A stretch of DNA of 12,754 nt from Dictyoglomaceae bacterium. GTDB taxonomy: Bacteria > Dictyoglomota > Dictyoglomia > Dictyoglomales > Dictyoglomaceae. This document shows, one piece after another, positions 6,441-12,754 of the stretch. The stretch lies in contig JAOADF010000089.1 of assembly GCA_026417425.1 (NCBI GenBank), forward strand, positions 1 through 12,754. The letters are read 5' to 3'. The translations under genes and the position numbers were made by a program. How positions within the stretch are numbered: the first letter of the stretch is position 1; the number at the start of each line of letters is the position of its first letter. The notes below the pieces were generated by a model. The model did no database searches. It had not been told where the DNA came from and saw nothing but the letters and a program-made list of their open reading frames with translations.

Positions 6441-7643
6441 CTAAAACTCTAAATTAAAACCAGAAATTATGGAATAAAAAGGTTTTATATTCTCTTCCAA
6501 TAAAATCTCACTCCTTAATGCCAAATAGGGTCTAAAAGGTATACTATTTGCTGGTTCCCATCCCATACTAAAATTTATTCCAGCTTTTCTTTCCTGGGAA
6601 AAAGAGTAAAGACCTATTCCAAAAGACAAATGTAGCCATTCATTATATCTTCTTTCAAGAGAAAATCCTATTAGATTTTTATCCATAATAGATGCATATT
6701 CTATTCCAGCCTTAAGATTTTCTTTTAGAGGTAAAAGTAACCTTAATCCATAATAACTTAAACTATTATTGTCAAAATAGGTTTTTCCCCATTGAAATCT
6801 AAAAACTAAAGTAATTTTATCTTCTTTATAAGGTAATGGTGATTCCAGACTGATACTCTTTAGATCATAGCCATGTGCTGACCTTTGAAATTCTCTTTGT
6901 AAATCAAACTCTATTTCCCTTTCTTTATACCTTAAATATATAGTTTTCTTCTCCAAATTATAAATACTTGACCAACAAGTAGTTTCTTGCTTAACCATGC
7001 CCAATATTCTTTTTACATCTTCCTGATTTTTTATATTCCCTAAATTTTCCTTAATGATGTTATATCTTTGAAGAGAAGTAGGACTTTCTGAGATATAGTC
7101 CTCTATGGATAAGAAATGGTTTGTTAAAATTCTACTTTTATAAGAATTTTTTAATACAATTTTTCTTCCATTAATATATTCCACAATGGCAGAATTTCCC
7201 ATTCTATCTACTATTAAATAATGAACCACAGGATTTCCTAAAAAAGTCCCAAATATAACATAGTATTTATTAAATATTTCCAAAGCCTCGTCAACATTTT
7301 GAGCTCTTTCCAAAACTGTTTTAACCATCTCTAAACTTATCCTTATAGGTTTAAAAATTTCAAAAGGTACTAAAGTATTTGGTACTGCAGAAATGCCTAC
7401 AAATAGACCTTTTTCGTTCATTCCCTCATAGGGCATATTTATGCCCAGTTGTTCTAATATTACCACTCCGTATTTACCATCAGATGGTGGTATAAACCAT
7501 ATCCTTCCCCCTTCCTTATCGTTATCAAAATTTCTTCCTACAAGAACATGATCAAGGTTATCTCTTATCCAGAATATAGAGCATGCATATACTGAAGTTG
7601 ATATGAAGATAAAAATTTCTAGGAAACATATTAATCTTTTCAT
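6441..7643 (-). CDS. Secreted Ntn hydrolase (choloylglycine hydrolase/penicillin V acylase-like) with a C-terminal outer-membrane barrel-like domain
   Basis: A 400-residue protein. Residues 1-20 are a signal peptide ending VYA; cleavage exposes Cys21, the N-terminal nucleophile of linear amide C-N hydrolases. Family features follow: VGRNFD (Arg37, Asp40), EGMNEKGL (Asn76), ILTNHF (Asn175), LQRY (Arg193) and TCWSSIYNLEKKTIYLRY. These enzymes cleave non-peptide amides such as bile salts, penicillin V or N-acyl homoserine lactones. From about residue 275 the sequence changes to eight alternating hydrophobic strands, from KITLVFRFQW to the last, ending GFNLEF with a C-terminal Phe, as in small OmpA/OmpX-sized barrels. 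A lipobox is not met because Tyr19 is at -2. No ribosome binding site is seen; an extended -10 leaves about three leader bases. The hydrolase call is firm; the barrel is an inference. Confidence 0.82.
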   Translation of the reverse strand: MKRLICFLEIFIFISTSVYACSIFWIRDNLDHVLVGRNFDNDKEGGRIWFIPPSDGKYGVVILEQLGINMPYEGMNEKGLFVGISAVPNTLVPFEIFKPIRISLEMVKTVLERAQNVDEALEIFNKYYVIFGTFLGNPVVHYLIVDRMGNSAIVEYINGRKIVLKNSYKSRILTNHFLSIEDYISESPTSLQRYNIIKENLGNIKNQEDVKRILGMVKQETTCWSSIYNLEKKTIYLRYKEREIEFDLQREFQRSAHGYDLKSISLESPLPYKEDKITLVFRFQWGKTYFDNNSLSYYGLRLLLPLKENLKAGIEYASIMDKNLIGFSLERRYNEWLHLSFGIGLYSFSQERKAGINFSMGWEPANSIPFRPYLALRSEILLEENIKPFYSIISGFNLEF

Positions 7644-7652
7644 CTTGTGAAA

Positions 7653-7661
7653 ATTATATCA
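7653..7661 (-). promoter_or_regulatory. Extended -10 promoter of the Ntn hydrolase gene
   Basis: TGATATAAT on the minus strand, predicted start 7646, three bases before the ATG at 7643. No ribosome binding site fits in the leader, so translation is leaderless or nearly so. Confidence 0.6.
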
Positions 7662-7726
7662 TATTTCCAATTGGCACTCTATTTGAGAAGGTTTCATATA
7701 TAATCGTGTTAGTATAAGGTCTTATT

Positions 7727-7754
7727 TTGACCCTAATTCCATCTATTATATAAG
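7727..7754 (+). promoter_or_regulatory. Promoter of the small lipoprotein gene
   Basis: TTGACC (7727-7732), a 16-base spacer and TATAAG (7749-7754). The predicted start is near 7761, leaving room for the strong ribosome binding site. Confidence 0.5.
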
Positions 7755-7771
7755 TTATAAAATCCCTAAAG

Positions 7772-7779
7772 AAGGAGGT
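7772..7779 (+). promoter_or_regulatory. Ribosome binding site of the small lipoprotein gene
   Basis: AAGGAGGT, six bases before the ATG at 7786. Confidence 0.85.
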
Positions 7780-7785
7780 TATCTT

Positions 7786-8080
7786 ATGAAAAAAGTAATT
7801 TGTATTTTAGGATTCTTGTTTTTTTCAATAATATTTCTTGTTGGATGTGATCTCAAAATCAATTCAGAAATTCATCTCAGAGATATCTATGAATATAATT
7901 ATTCAGAAAAAGGATAAATGTGAAATAACTACTACTCACTACTAACTCTTTTAGCGAAAACCTTTCATAGAAAAAATAATCTTAAAAAATAGCCAAAAGG
8001 TAACTATCTCTTTTTCTGATGTTTTGAGAGATTATATGGTGGAAAGAGGAAAGGTGAAATTTGCAAAAATAATTTTTTAA
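7786..8080 (+). pseudogene. Small lipoprotein gene, broken by a frameshift and two stops
   Basis: The intact first part, 7786-7917, encodes 43 residues. MKKVICILG begins a lipoprotein signal ending FLVGC (Cys21), followed by DLKINSEIHLRDIYEYNYSE and an early TAA. Coding character resumes in the next frame: CEITTTHY (7919-7942), stops at 7943 and 7952, then an open stretch 7955-8080 reading PFIEKIILKNSQKVTISF, DVLRDYMVERGKVKFAKIIF and TAA. Together these look like one lipoprotein of about 95 residues. I recall similar layouts (Cys, then a short acidic stretch, then a C-terminal IxFxxxxF strand) in DUF7424-like lipoproteins, but this is weak. The promoter and ribosome binding site are intact, so a 43-residue lipopeptide could still be made. 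An alternative is that the short form is the real gene. Confidence 0.6.
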
Positions 8081-8098
8081 AAAGATTAAGGGAATTAA

Positions 8099-8107
8099 TG
8101 ATATAAT
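8099..8107 (+). promoter_or_regulatory. Extended -10 promoter of the helicase-methylase operon
   Basis: TGATATAAT, identical to the minus-strand element at 7661-7653. The predicted start is 8114, giving a leader of about 28 bases. No clear -35 box is present. Confidence 0.6.
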
Positions 8108-8141
8108 TTTAATAAATAAAATTTAAAGATAAAAATAATTG

Positions 8142-11100
8142 ATGTTTGAAAAGAAGGAACTAAAAGAGTTCTTACAACCAGGAGTTATAATCTCAGGTCC
8201 TTTCTGGCCAGAACCTATAAAAGTTGATTTGGTTGAAAATTTGGGAAATTACCTTCGTATAGTTGGCTCTTTAATAAAGAGCAGTGGTCATATTGACCAT
8301 CTAATCCCTTTAGAAGATCTAACAAAGATAGAAATAAAGACTAAAGACAAATTATTTAAAGAAGAGGCTTGGAAAGTTTTCCTCTCCTTAGAGGCTATCA
8401 GATATAAATATGCATCTCTTTATGACCCAATTCTTGCGGTAAATATATCCAAAATAGATCCTCTCCCCCATCAAATAGATGCAGTTTATGGTCATGTATT
8501 AAAATTTCCCAAAATAAGATATTTGATTGCGGATGATCCTGGAGCTGGAAAAACTATAATGGCAGGATTAGTTATCAAAGAACTAAAACTAAGAGGATTA
8601 GCAAAAAGAATTTTAATTGTAGCTCCTGGACATTTGAAATATCAATGGCAGAGAGAATTAAAAGAAAAATTTGAGGAAAATTTTATCTTAGTTGATAGAG
8701 CAACTTTTAATGCTGAATACGGAGTAAATGTATGGGAAAAGGAAAATCAAATCATTACCTCTATGGATTTTGCAAAGAGAGAAGAAATTCTTCCAAGTAT
8801 CAGTGCTACCTATTTTGATCTTATAGTGGTTGATGAGGCTCATAAAATGAGTGCATATAAATATGGAGAAAAAATTACAAAATCAGAAAGATATAAATTA
8901 GGTGAAGTATTATCTAAAATATCAAATCACTTTTTATTCCTTACAGCAACTCCTCATAAAGGTGATAAAGAAAATTATAGATTGTTTTTAGATCTTCTTT
9001 CTCCAGGATTTTTTGCTAATGATGAGTTAATCGAAGAGTCCATAAGAAATAAAGATAATCCTTTATTTATAAGGAGAATGAAAGAAGATTTAAAGGACTT
9101 TGATGGAAAACCTCTTTTCTTACCTCGAAATGTAAAGACCGTAGAAATAAATATAGGAAAGGAATCTCCAGAAGAAAAAGTTTTGTATAATGAACTTTCT
9201 CATTATATACAAAACCAATATAGTCTTCTAAGACCTGAAGATAAAAAGAGAAATATTGGTTTTGCCTTAGTACTATTACAAAGGAGATTTGCATCCAGTA
9301 CTTACGCCCTTCTTAAGTCATTAGAAAGAAGAAAAAATAAGTTAGAAGAGATTATAAATAATTTTAATTTAAAAATAGAAAGAAGAGAAAATAGCATAGA
9401 TATAGATGAATTCGAGGACATGGATGAAGAGGAAAGATGGAAAGAGGAATTAAAATGGGAGACCTTAACAACCGCAGAAAATATTGAAGATTTAAAGAAT
9501 GAAATTTATACCATAGAAAAACTGATTGATAAAGCAAAGATAATTATAGATAAGGAAGAAGAAATTAAGTTAAAAAAGTTAAAAGAATTATTATATAAAC
9601 TAACAGAAAATATTAAGGATTCAAAGGATATAAAAGTTATTGTTTTTACAGAAGCAAGGGATACTATGGAACATCTTGAAAAGAAGGTAAAATCCTGGGG
9701 ATACAAGGTAAATACTATTCATGGTGGTATGAATTTAGATACCCGAGTAGAAGAGGAGAAAAGATTTAAAAATGAGACTCAGGTCTTAGTTGCTACAGAA
9801 GCAGCAGGAGAAGGAATAAACCTACAATTTTCTAATCTCATGATAAATTATGATATACCTTGGAATCCTAATAGGCTTGAGCAAAGAATTGGACGTATTC
9901 ATAGATACGGTCAAACAAAAGAAGTTTTTATATACAATTTTGTAGCCAGTGATACCCGAGAAGGTTCGGTTATGTTAAAACTTTTAAGAAAACTGGAGGA
10001 GATAAAAGAGGCATTGGGAAGTGATAAAGTATTTGATGTTATAGGAGAGATTATAGATAGTAAAAAGTTTATGCAAGCCCTAATAGATGCAGCTGTAAAT
10101 GCAAGAGGAATTGAGGATATATTAAGAGAAATAGATATTAAAATAGATGAGGATTATATTAAGAGCATTAAAGAAAATATGGGAGAAACCTTAGCTACAA
10201 AACATATTGATTATACCAGAATAGGAGAAATGGCTTATAAAGCAAGGGAGAATCGACTTATTCCAGAATATACTCAAAATTTCTTTATAAAATCCTTTGA
10301 GAAAATAGGAGGAAAAGTAAGATTTATCGATAAAGATAAAAAAATATTGTCTATTGATTTAGTGCCCTCGGATCTTAGAAGAATATCCCAGGAAGAATCC
10401 TTTAAAAGGCAATATGGAATAATATTGCCCAGATATCCCAAAATTACTTTTGATAAGGAACTTTCAATGAGAAATTCTTCTCTTGAGTTTGTATCCTTTG
10501 GGCATCCTCTTTTTGAAGGGGTATTAAAATGGGTGGAGGATAGTCTTAAAGACTCTGTTTATAATGGTGCTGTATTTTACGATCCTGAAGGAAAGCTGGA
10601 TGGCTATATCCTATTTTATGAAGGAGAAATAAAGGATGGAACAGGAAATATAGCAGGGAAAAAAATTTTTTCCTTTTATAAAAAGGATAATCAAATAACT
10701 CCCATTTCTCCATCGGTTATATGGGATCTAATTGAGGAGAATAATCCTCAAGAAGAAGATATGGATTTGGATATAGATAGGATCAAAGATGAAATAAAAA
10801 TTTTTGCAATCTCAGCCCTTGAGGAATATAAAAAAGAGGTTTTAGAGGAGAGAAAGAGACAAGCAGAAATCAAGACTAAGTATGGGCTCAAATCTTTAAG
10901 ATTTATTATAAATGAGTTAGATTCAGACATTATTGAATTAAATATAAGAAAAGATAAAGGTGAAGATGTAGATCTTGCAATAAGAAGAAAAGAGGAGAGA
11001 AAAAAAGAATACGAAAGGGCTAAAAAGGAACTTGAAGAATTAATTGAAAAGGAACAGAGTTTGTCTATTACAATGCCAAAATTTTTAGGCATTATAAAGG

Positions 11101-11525
11101 TAAAGTCTAAGAAAAATGAAGATTTAATGGTAAGTGATGAAGAGGTTGAGAGAATAGGTATGGAGATTGCTATGGAATATGAAAGAAAATGGGGAAGAGA
11201 GCCAGAAGATGTCTCAAAGGAAAACCTTGGATTTGATATAAGATCTACGGATAAAGAGGGAAGGATTAGATATATAGAAGTAAAAGCAAGGGCAGAAGAA
11301 GGGAATATAGTGCTTACTCCTAATGAATGGTTTAAAGCTCAAAGGTTTGAAGATGATTATTATCTTTATGTAATATACAATGCTATTTCTAAACCAGAAC
11401 TTTTAATAATTCAAAATCCTACTAAAAACCTTAAAGCGGAAGAAAAAATTGAAATTGTAAGATATATTTTAAATGAGGAAGAAATATTAAGAAAAGGATT
11501 AAGAGAGGAAATTGAAAAAATTTAA
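8142..11525 (+). CDS. SNF2-family helicase with C-terminal DUF3883 nuclease-like domain, DISARM-like defence component
   Basis: A 1127-residue protein. The ATPase half (about 100-340) has Walker A DDPGAGKT (Lys137), DEAH at 231-234 and LTATPHKGD. The second RecA half (about 485-640) has VFTEARD, HGGM, TEAAGEGINLQ and the arginine-finger motif QRIGRIHRYGQ (581-591). Helical, charged segments lie at about 395-480 and 880-970. The end, about 1005-1110, is DUF3883: GFDIRS (Asp1032), YIEVKAR (Glu1046-x-Lys1048) and LTPNEWFKAQ, a PD-(D/E)XK-like layout. SNF2 proteins of this type translocate on double-stranded DNA; those paired with a methylase belong to DISARM-like systems (compare DrmD). The ATG at 8142 is preferred over a TTG at 8139; its ribosome binding site is weak. 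The methylase gene follows after 39 bases, most likely in one operon. Confidence 0.9.
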   Translation: MFEKKELKEFLQPGVIISGPFWPEPIKVDLVENLGNYLRIVGSLIKSSGHIDHLIPLEDLTKIEIKTKDKLFKEEAWKVFLSLEAIRYKYASLYDPILAVNISKIDPLPHQIDAVYGHVLKFPKIRYLIADDPGAGKTIMAGLVIKELKLRGLAKRILIVAPGHLKYQWQRELKEKFEENFILVDRATFNAEYGVNVWEKENQIITSMDFAKREEILPSISATYFDLIVVDEAHKMSAYKYGEKITKSERYKLGEVLSKISNHFLFLTATPHKGDKENYRLFLDLLSPGFFANDELIEESIRNKDNPLFIRRMKEDLKDFDGKPLFLPRNVKTVEINIGKESPEEKVLYNELSHYIQNQYSLLRPEDKKRNIGFALVLLQRRFASSTYALLKSLERRKNKLEEIINNFNLKIERRENSIDIDEFEDMDEEERWKEELKWETLTTAENIEDLKNEIYTIEKLIDKAKIIIDKEEEIKLKKLKELLYKLTENIKDSKDIKVIVFTEARDTMEHLEKKVKSWGYKVNTIHGGMNLDTRVEEEKRFKNETQVLVATEAAGEGINLQFSNLMINYDIPWNPNRLEQRIGRIHRYGQTKEVFIYNFVASDTREGSVMLKLLRKLEEIKEALGSDKVFDVIGEIIDSKKFMQALIDAAVNARGIEDILREIDIKIDEDYIKSIKENMGETLATKHIDYTRIGEMAYKARENRLIPEYTQNFFIKSFEKIGGKVRFIDKDKKILSIDLVPSDLRRISQEESFKRQYGIILPRYPKITFDKELSMRNSSLEFVSFGHPLFEGVLKWVEDSLKDSVYNGAVFYDPEGKLDGYILFYEGEIKDGTGNIAGKKIFSFYKKDNQITPISPSVIWDLIEENNPQEEDMDLDIDRIKDEIKIFAISALEEYKKEVLEERKRQAEIKTKYGLKSLRFIINELDSDIIELNIRKDKGEDVDLAIRRKEERKKEYERAKKELEELIEKEQSLSITMPKFLGIIKVKSKKNEDLMVSDEEVERIGMEIAMEYERKWGREPEDVSKENLGFDIRSTDKEGRIRYIEVKARAEEGNIVLTPNEWFKAQRFEDDYYLYVIYNAISKPELLIIQNPTKNLKAEEKIEIVRYILNEEEILRKGLREEIEKI

Positions 11526-11550
11526 AGAATAAAATAATTTAATTTTTTTT

Positions 11551-11557
11551 AGGGGAG
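11551..11557 (+). promoter_or_regulatory. Ribosome binding site of the methylase gene
   Basis: AGGGGAG, seven bases before the ATG at 11565. Confidence 0.75.
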
Positions 11558-11564
11558 TAATTTT

Positions 11565-12754
11565 ATGGAGGATAAAAGATTTATTGAAGTTTCTTTTCCT
11601 GTAAAGGAAGTAAGTGAAGAGTCCGCAAGGGAGAAAAATATTCGGCATGGACATATTTCAACTCTTCATATCTGGTGGGCAAGGCGTCCCTTGGCATCTT
11701 CCAGGGCTACAAATTATTCCGCCTTGATAAAAGCTCCTAAAGATGTAGAAGAGTGGCAGAAAATAAAAAATTTTATTATTGAATTTTCTAAATGGGAAAA
11801 CTCCCAAAGAGAAGACCTTATGGAAAAAGCAAGAAAGCATATTTTATTTAACAATAATGGTATTCCTCCAAAGGTTCTTGATCCCTTTGCAGGGGGAGGT
11901 TCCATACCCCTTGAGGCTCTTCGTCTTGGATGCGAAACCTATGCAGGAGATTACAATCCTGTTGCAGTGCTAATATTGAAGTGCACTCTGGAATATCCCC
12001 AAAAGTATGGAAAAGAGGAAGAGATAGAAAGAGAATACGAAGAATTTGGCCAAAAGGTGAAAAGAAAGGCAAAGGTAAAAAATATGCTCTTGGAGGATGT
12101 GAAATATTGGGGAGAATGGGTTTTAGAGGAAGCAAAAAAAGAAATAGGAAGATTTTATCCCAAAGATTCTGATGGGGCTATACCTGTGGGATATATATGG
12201 GCAAGGACTATCCCATGTCAAAATCCATCTTGTGGAATAGAGATTCCTCTAATGCGACAATTTTGGCTTGCCAAGAAAGATAAAAGAAGAATTTCTCTAT
12301 ATCCATATGTGGATGGAAAGGAGATAAAGTTTAAAATTGTGGGCACTGGTTATGAAAAAATGCCACAAAATTTTAATCCCGAGGAAGGTACTGTATCGAG
12401 GGCAGTGGTAAGATGTCCTGCATGTGGAAGCACCATAGATGATGATACCACAAGAAGATTATTCCAGCAGGGAAAATCAGGACAAAGAATGGTAGCAGTA
12501 GTTCTACATTATCCTGAAAAAGAAGGAAAATATTATAGAATCTCCAAAGAAGAAGATCTAAAAGCCTATAAAGAGGCAGAAGAATACTTAAAAATAAAGA
12601 GAGAAAAACTAATGGAAGAATGGGGCATGGATCCTGTGCCAGATGAGCCATTACCTCCTAAAGAAACTCTTGGATTTAGGGTCCAAAGATATGGAATGCT
12701 TAAATGGGGAGATCTTTTCAACTCAAGGCAAAAGCTTGCTCTTATAACCTTTAC
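11565..12754 (+). CDS. DUF1156 (COG1743-like) adenine-specific DNA methylase with zinc ribbon, C-terminus off the window
   Basis: The first 396 codons of a large methylase. The N-terminal DUF1156 signature is seen as SFPVKEVSEESAREKN, then GHISTLHIWWARRPLASSRA. The S-adenosylmethionine-binding motif I follows at Asp106, DPFAGGGSIPLEALRLG, then AGDYNPVA. A zinc ribbon is formed by Cys218-x4-Cys223 and, after about 60 residues, Cys284-PA-Cys287. The catalytic DPPY-type motif is not in the visible part and should lie beyond the edge, as in the family, whose members are about 900 residues long. The enzyme is expected to methylate adenine in host DNA so that the partner helicase-nuclease spares it. 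Such methylases are often followed by a DUF499 ATPase and other defence genes, which would be outside this window. Confidence 0.9.
   Translation, partial: MEDKRFIEVSFPVKEVSEESAREKNIRHGHISTLHIWWARRPLASSRATNYSALIKAPKDVEEWQKIKNFIIEFSKWENSQREDLMEKARKHILFNNNGIPPKVLDPFAGGGSIPLEALRLGCETYAGDYNPVAVLILKCTLEYPQKYGKEEEIEREYEEFGQKVKRKAKVKNMLLEDVKYWGEWVLEEAKKEIGRFYPKDSDGAIPVGYIWARTIPCQNPSCGIEIPLMRQFWLAKKDKRRISLYPYVDGKEIKFKIVGTGYEKMPQNFNPEEGTVSRAVVRCPACGSTIDDDTTRRLFQQGKSGQRMVAVVLHYPEKEGKYYRISKEEDLKAYKEAEEYLKIKREKLMEEWGMDPVPDEPLPPKETLGFRVQRYGMLKWGDLFNSRQKLALITF

Noticed and set aside
7580..7586. Lipoprotein processing of the Ntn hydrolase at Cys21
   Set aside because: Tyr19 at position -2 does not fit a lipobox, VYA fits ordinary signal peptidase, and the enzyme family needs a free N-terminal Cys.
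8139..8141. TTG at 8139 as start of the helicase
   Set aside because: An ATG follows directly and no ribosome binding site favours the TTG.
11658..12651. Short open frames on both strands inside the methylase region (11658-12172 and 12373-12651)
   Set aside because: They overlap the continuous methylase frame, which has clear DUF1156, motif I and zinc-ribbon signatures; the others show no family features.
1..12754. tRNA, rRNA, CRISPR arrays, insertion sequences and attachment sites
   Set aside because: No cloverleaf, rRNA motif, regularly spaced direct repeat, transposase or terminal inverted repeats were recognised by eye.

Overview
The window comes from an AT-rich bacterium (roughly one third G+C by eye) with strong AAGGAGG ribosome binding sites on some genes and apparently leaderless starts on others. 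The gene mix (a GH3 glycosidase, lipoproteins, a predicted outer-membrane barrel, HEPN/MNT remnants and a DUF1156-type methylase) would suit a thermophilic, polysaccharide-degrading diderm such as Dictyoglomus. That assignment is inference from protein style and not a database match.

Left part (1-4165): a GH3 glycosidase runs off the left edge on the minus strand. It is followed on the plus strand by a HEPN pseudogene carrying four lesions, then an intact DUF523-DUF1722 protein (TudS/RudS-like thiouridine desulfidase). Convergent to that is a surface lipoprotein (Ig-like plus LamG-like domains). A hairpin between the last two serves as terminator.

Middle (4166-8080): a 465-base intergenic region holds a perfect CRP-type palindrome, ATGTGAT-N4-ATCACAT, centred exactly 41.5 bases upstream of the predicted start of the lipoprotein transcript. 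On the plus strand follows a coiled-coil protein with a PD-(D/E)XK-like domain. On the minus strand lie an MNT nucleotidyltransferase whose HEPN toxin partner has been deleted down to a 34-codon tail, and a secreted Ntn hydrolase of the choloylglycine hydrolase/penicillin V acylase type with a C-terminal part that looks like an eight-stranded outer-membrane barrel. A small lipoprotein gene at 7786 is broken.

Right part (8081-12754): a defence-type pair. A 1127-residue SNF2 helicase with a C-terminal DUF3883 nuclease-like domain is followed after 39 bases by a DUF1156 adenine-specific DNA methylase with a zinc ribbon, cut by the right edge. The pair resembles DISARM-like modification/defence modules, and further components are expected beyond the window.

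Overall this looks like an accessory region with turnover of toxin-antitoxin genes around a probable anti-phage locus. Several promoters share an extended -10 element (TGnTATAAT), and two, possibly three, of them sit so close to the start codon that the mRNA would be leaderless or nearly so.
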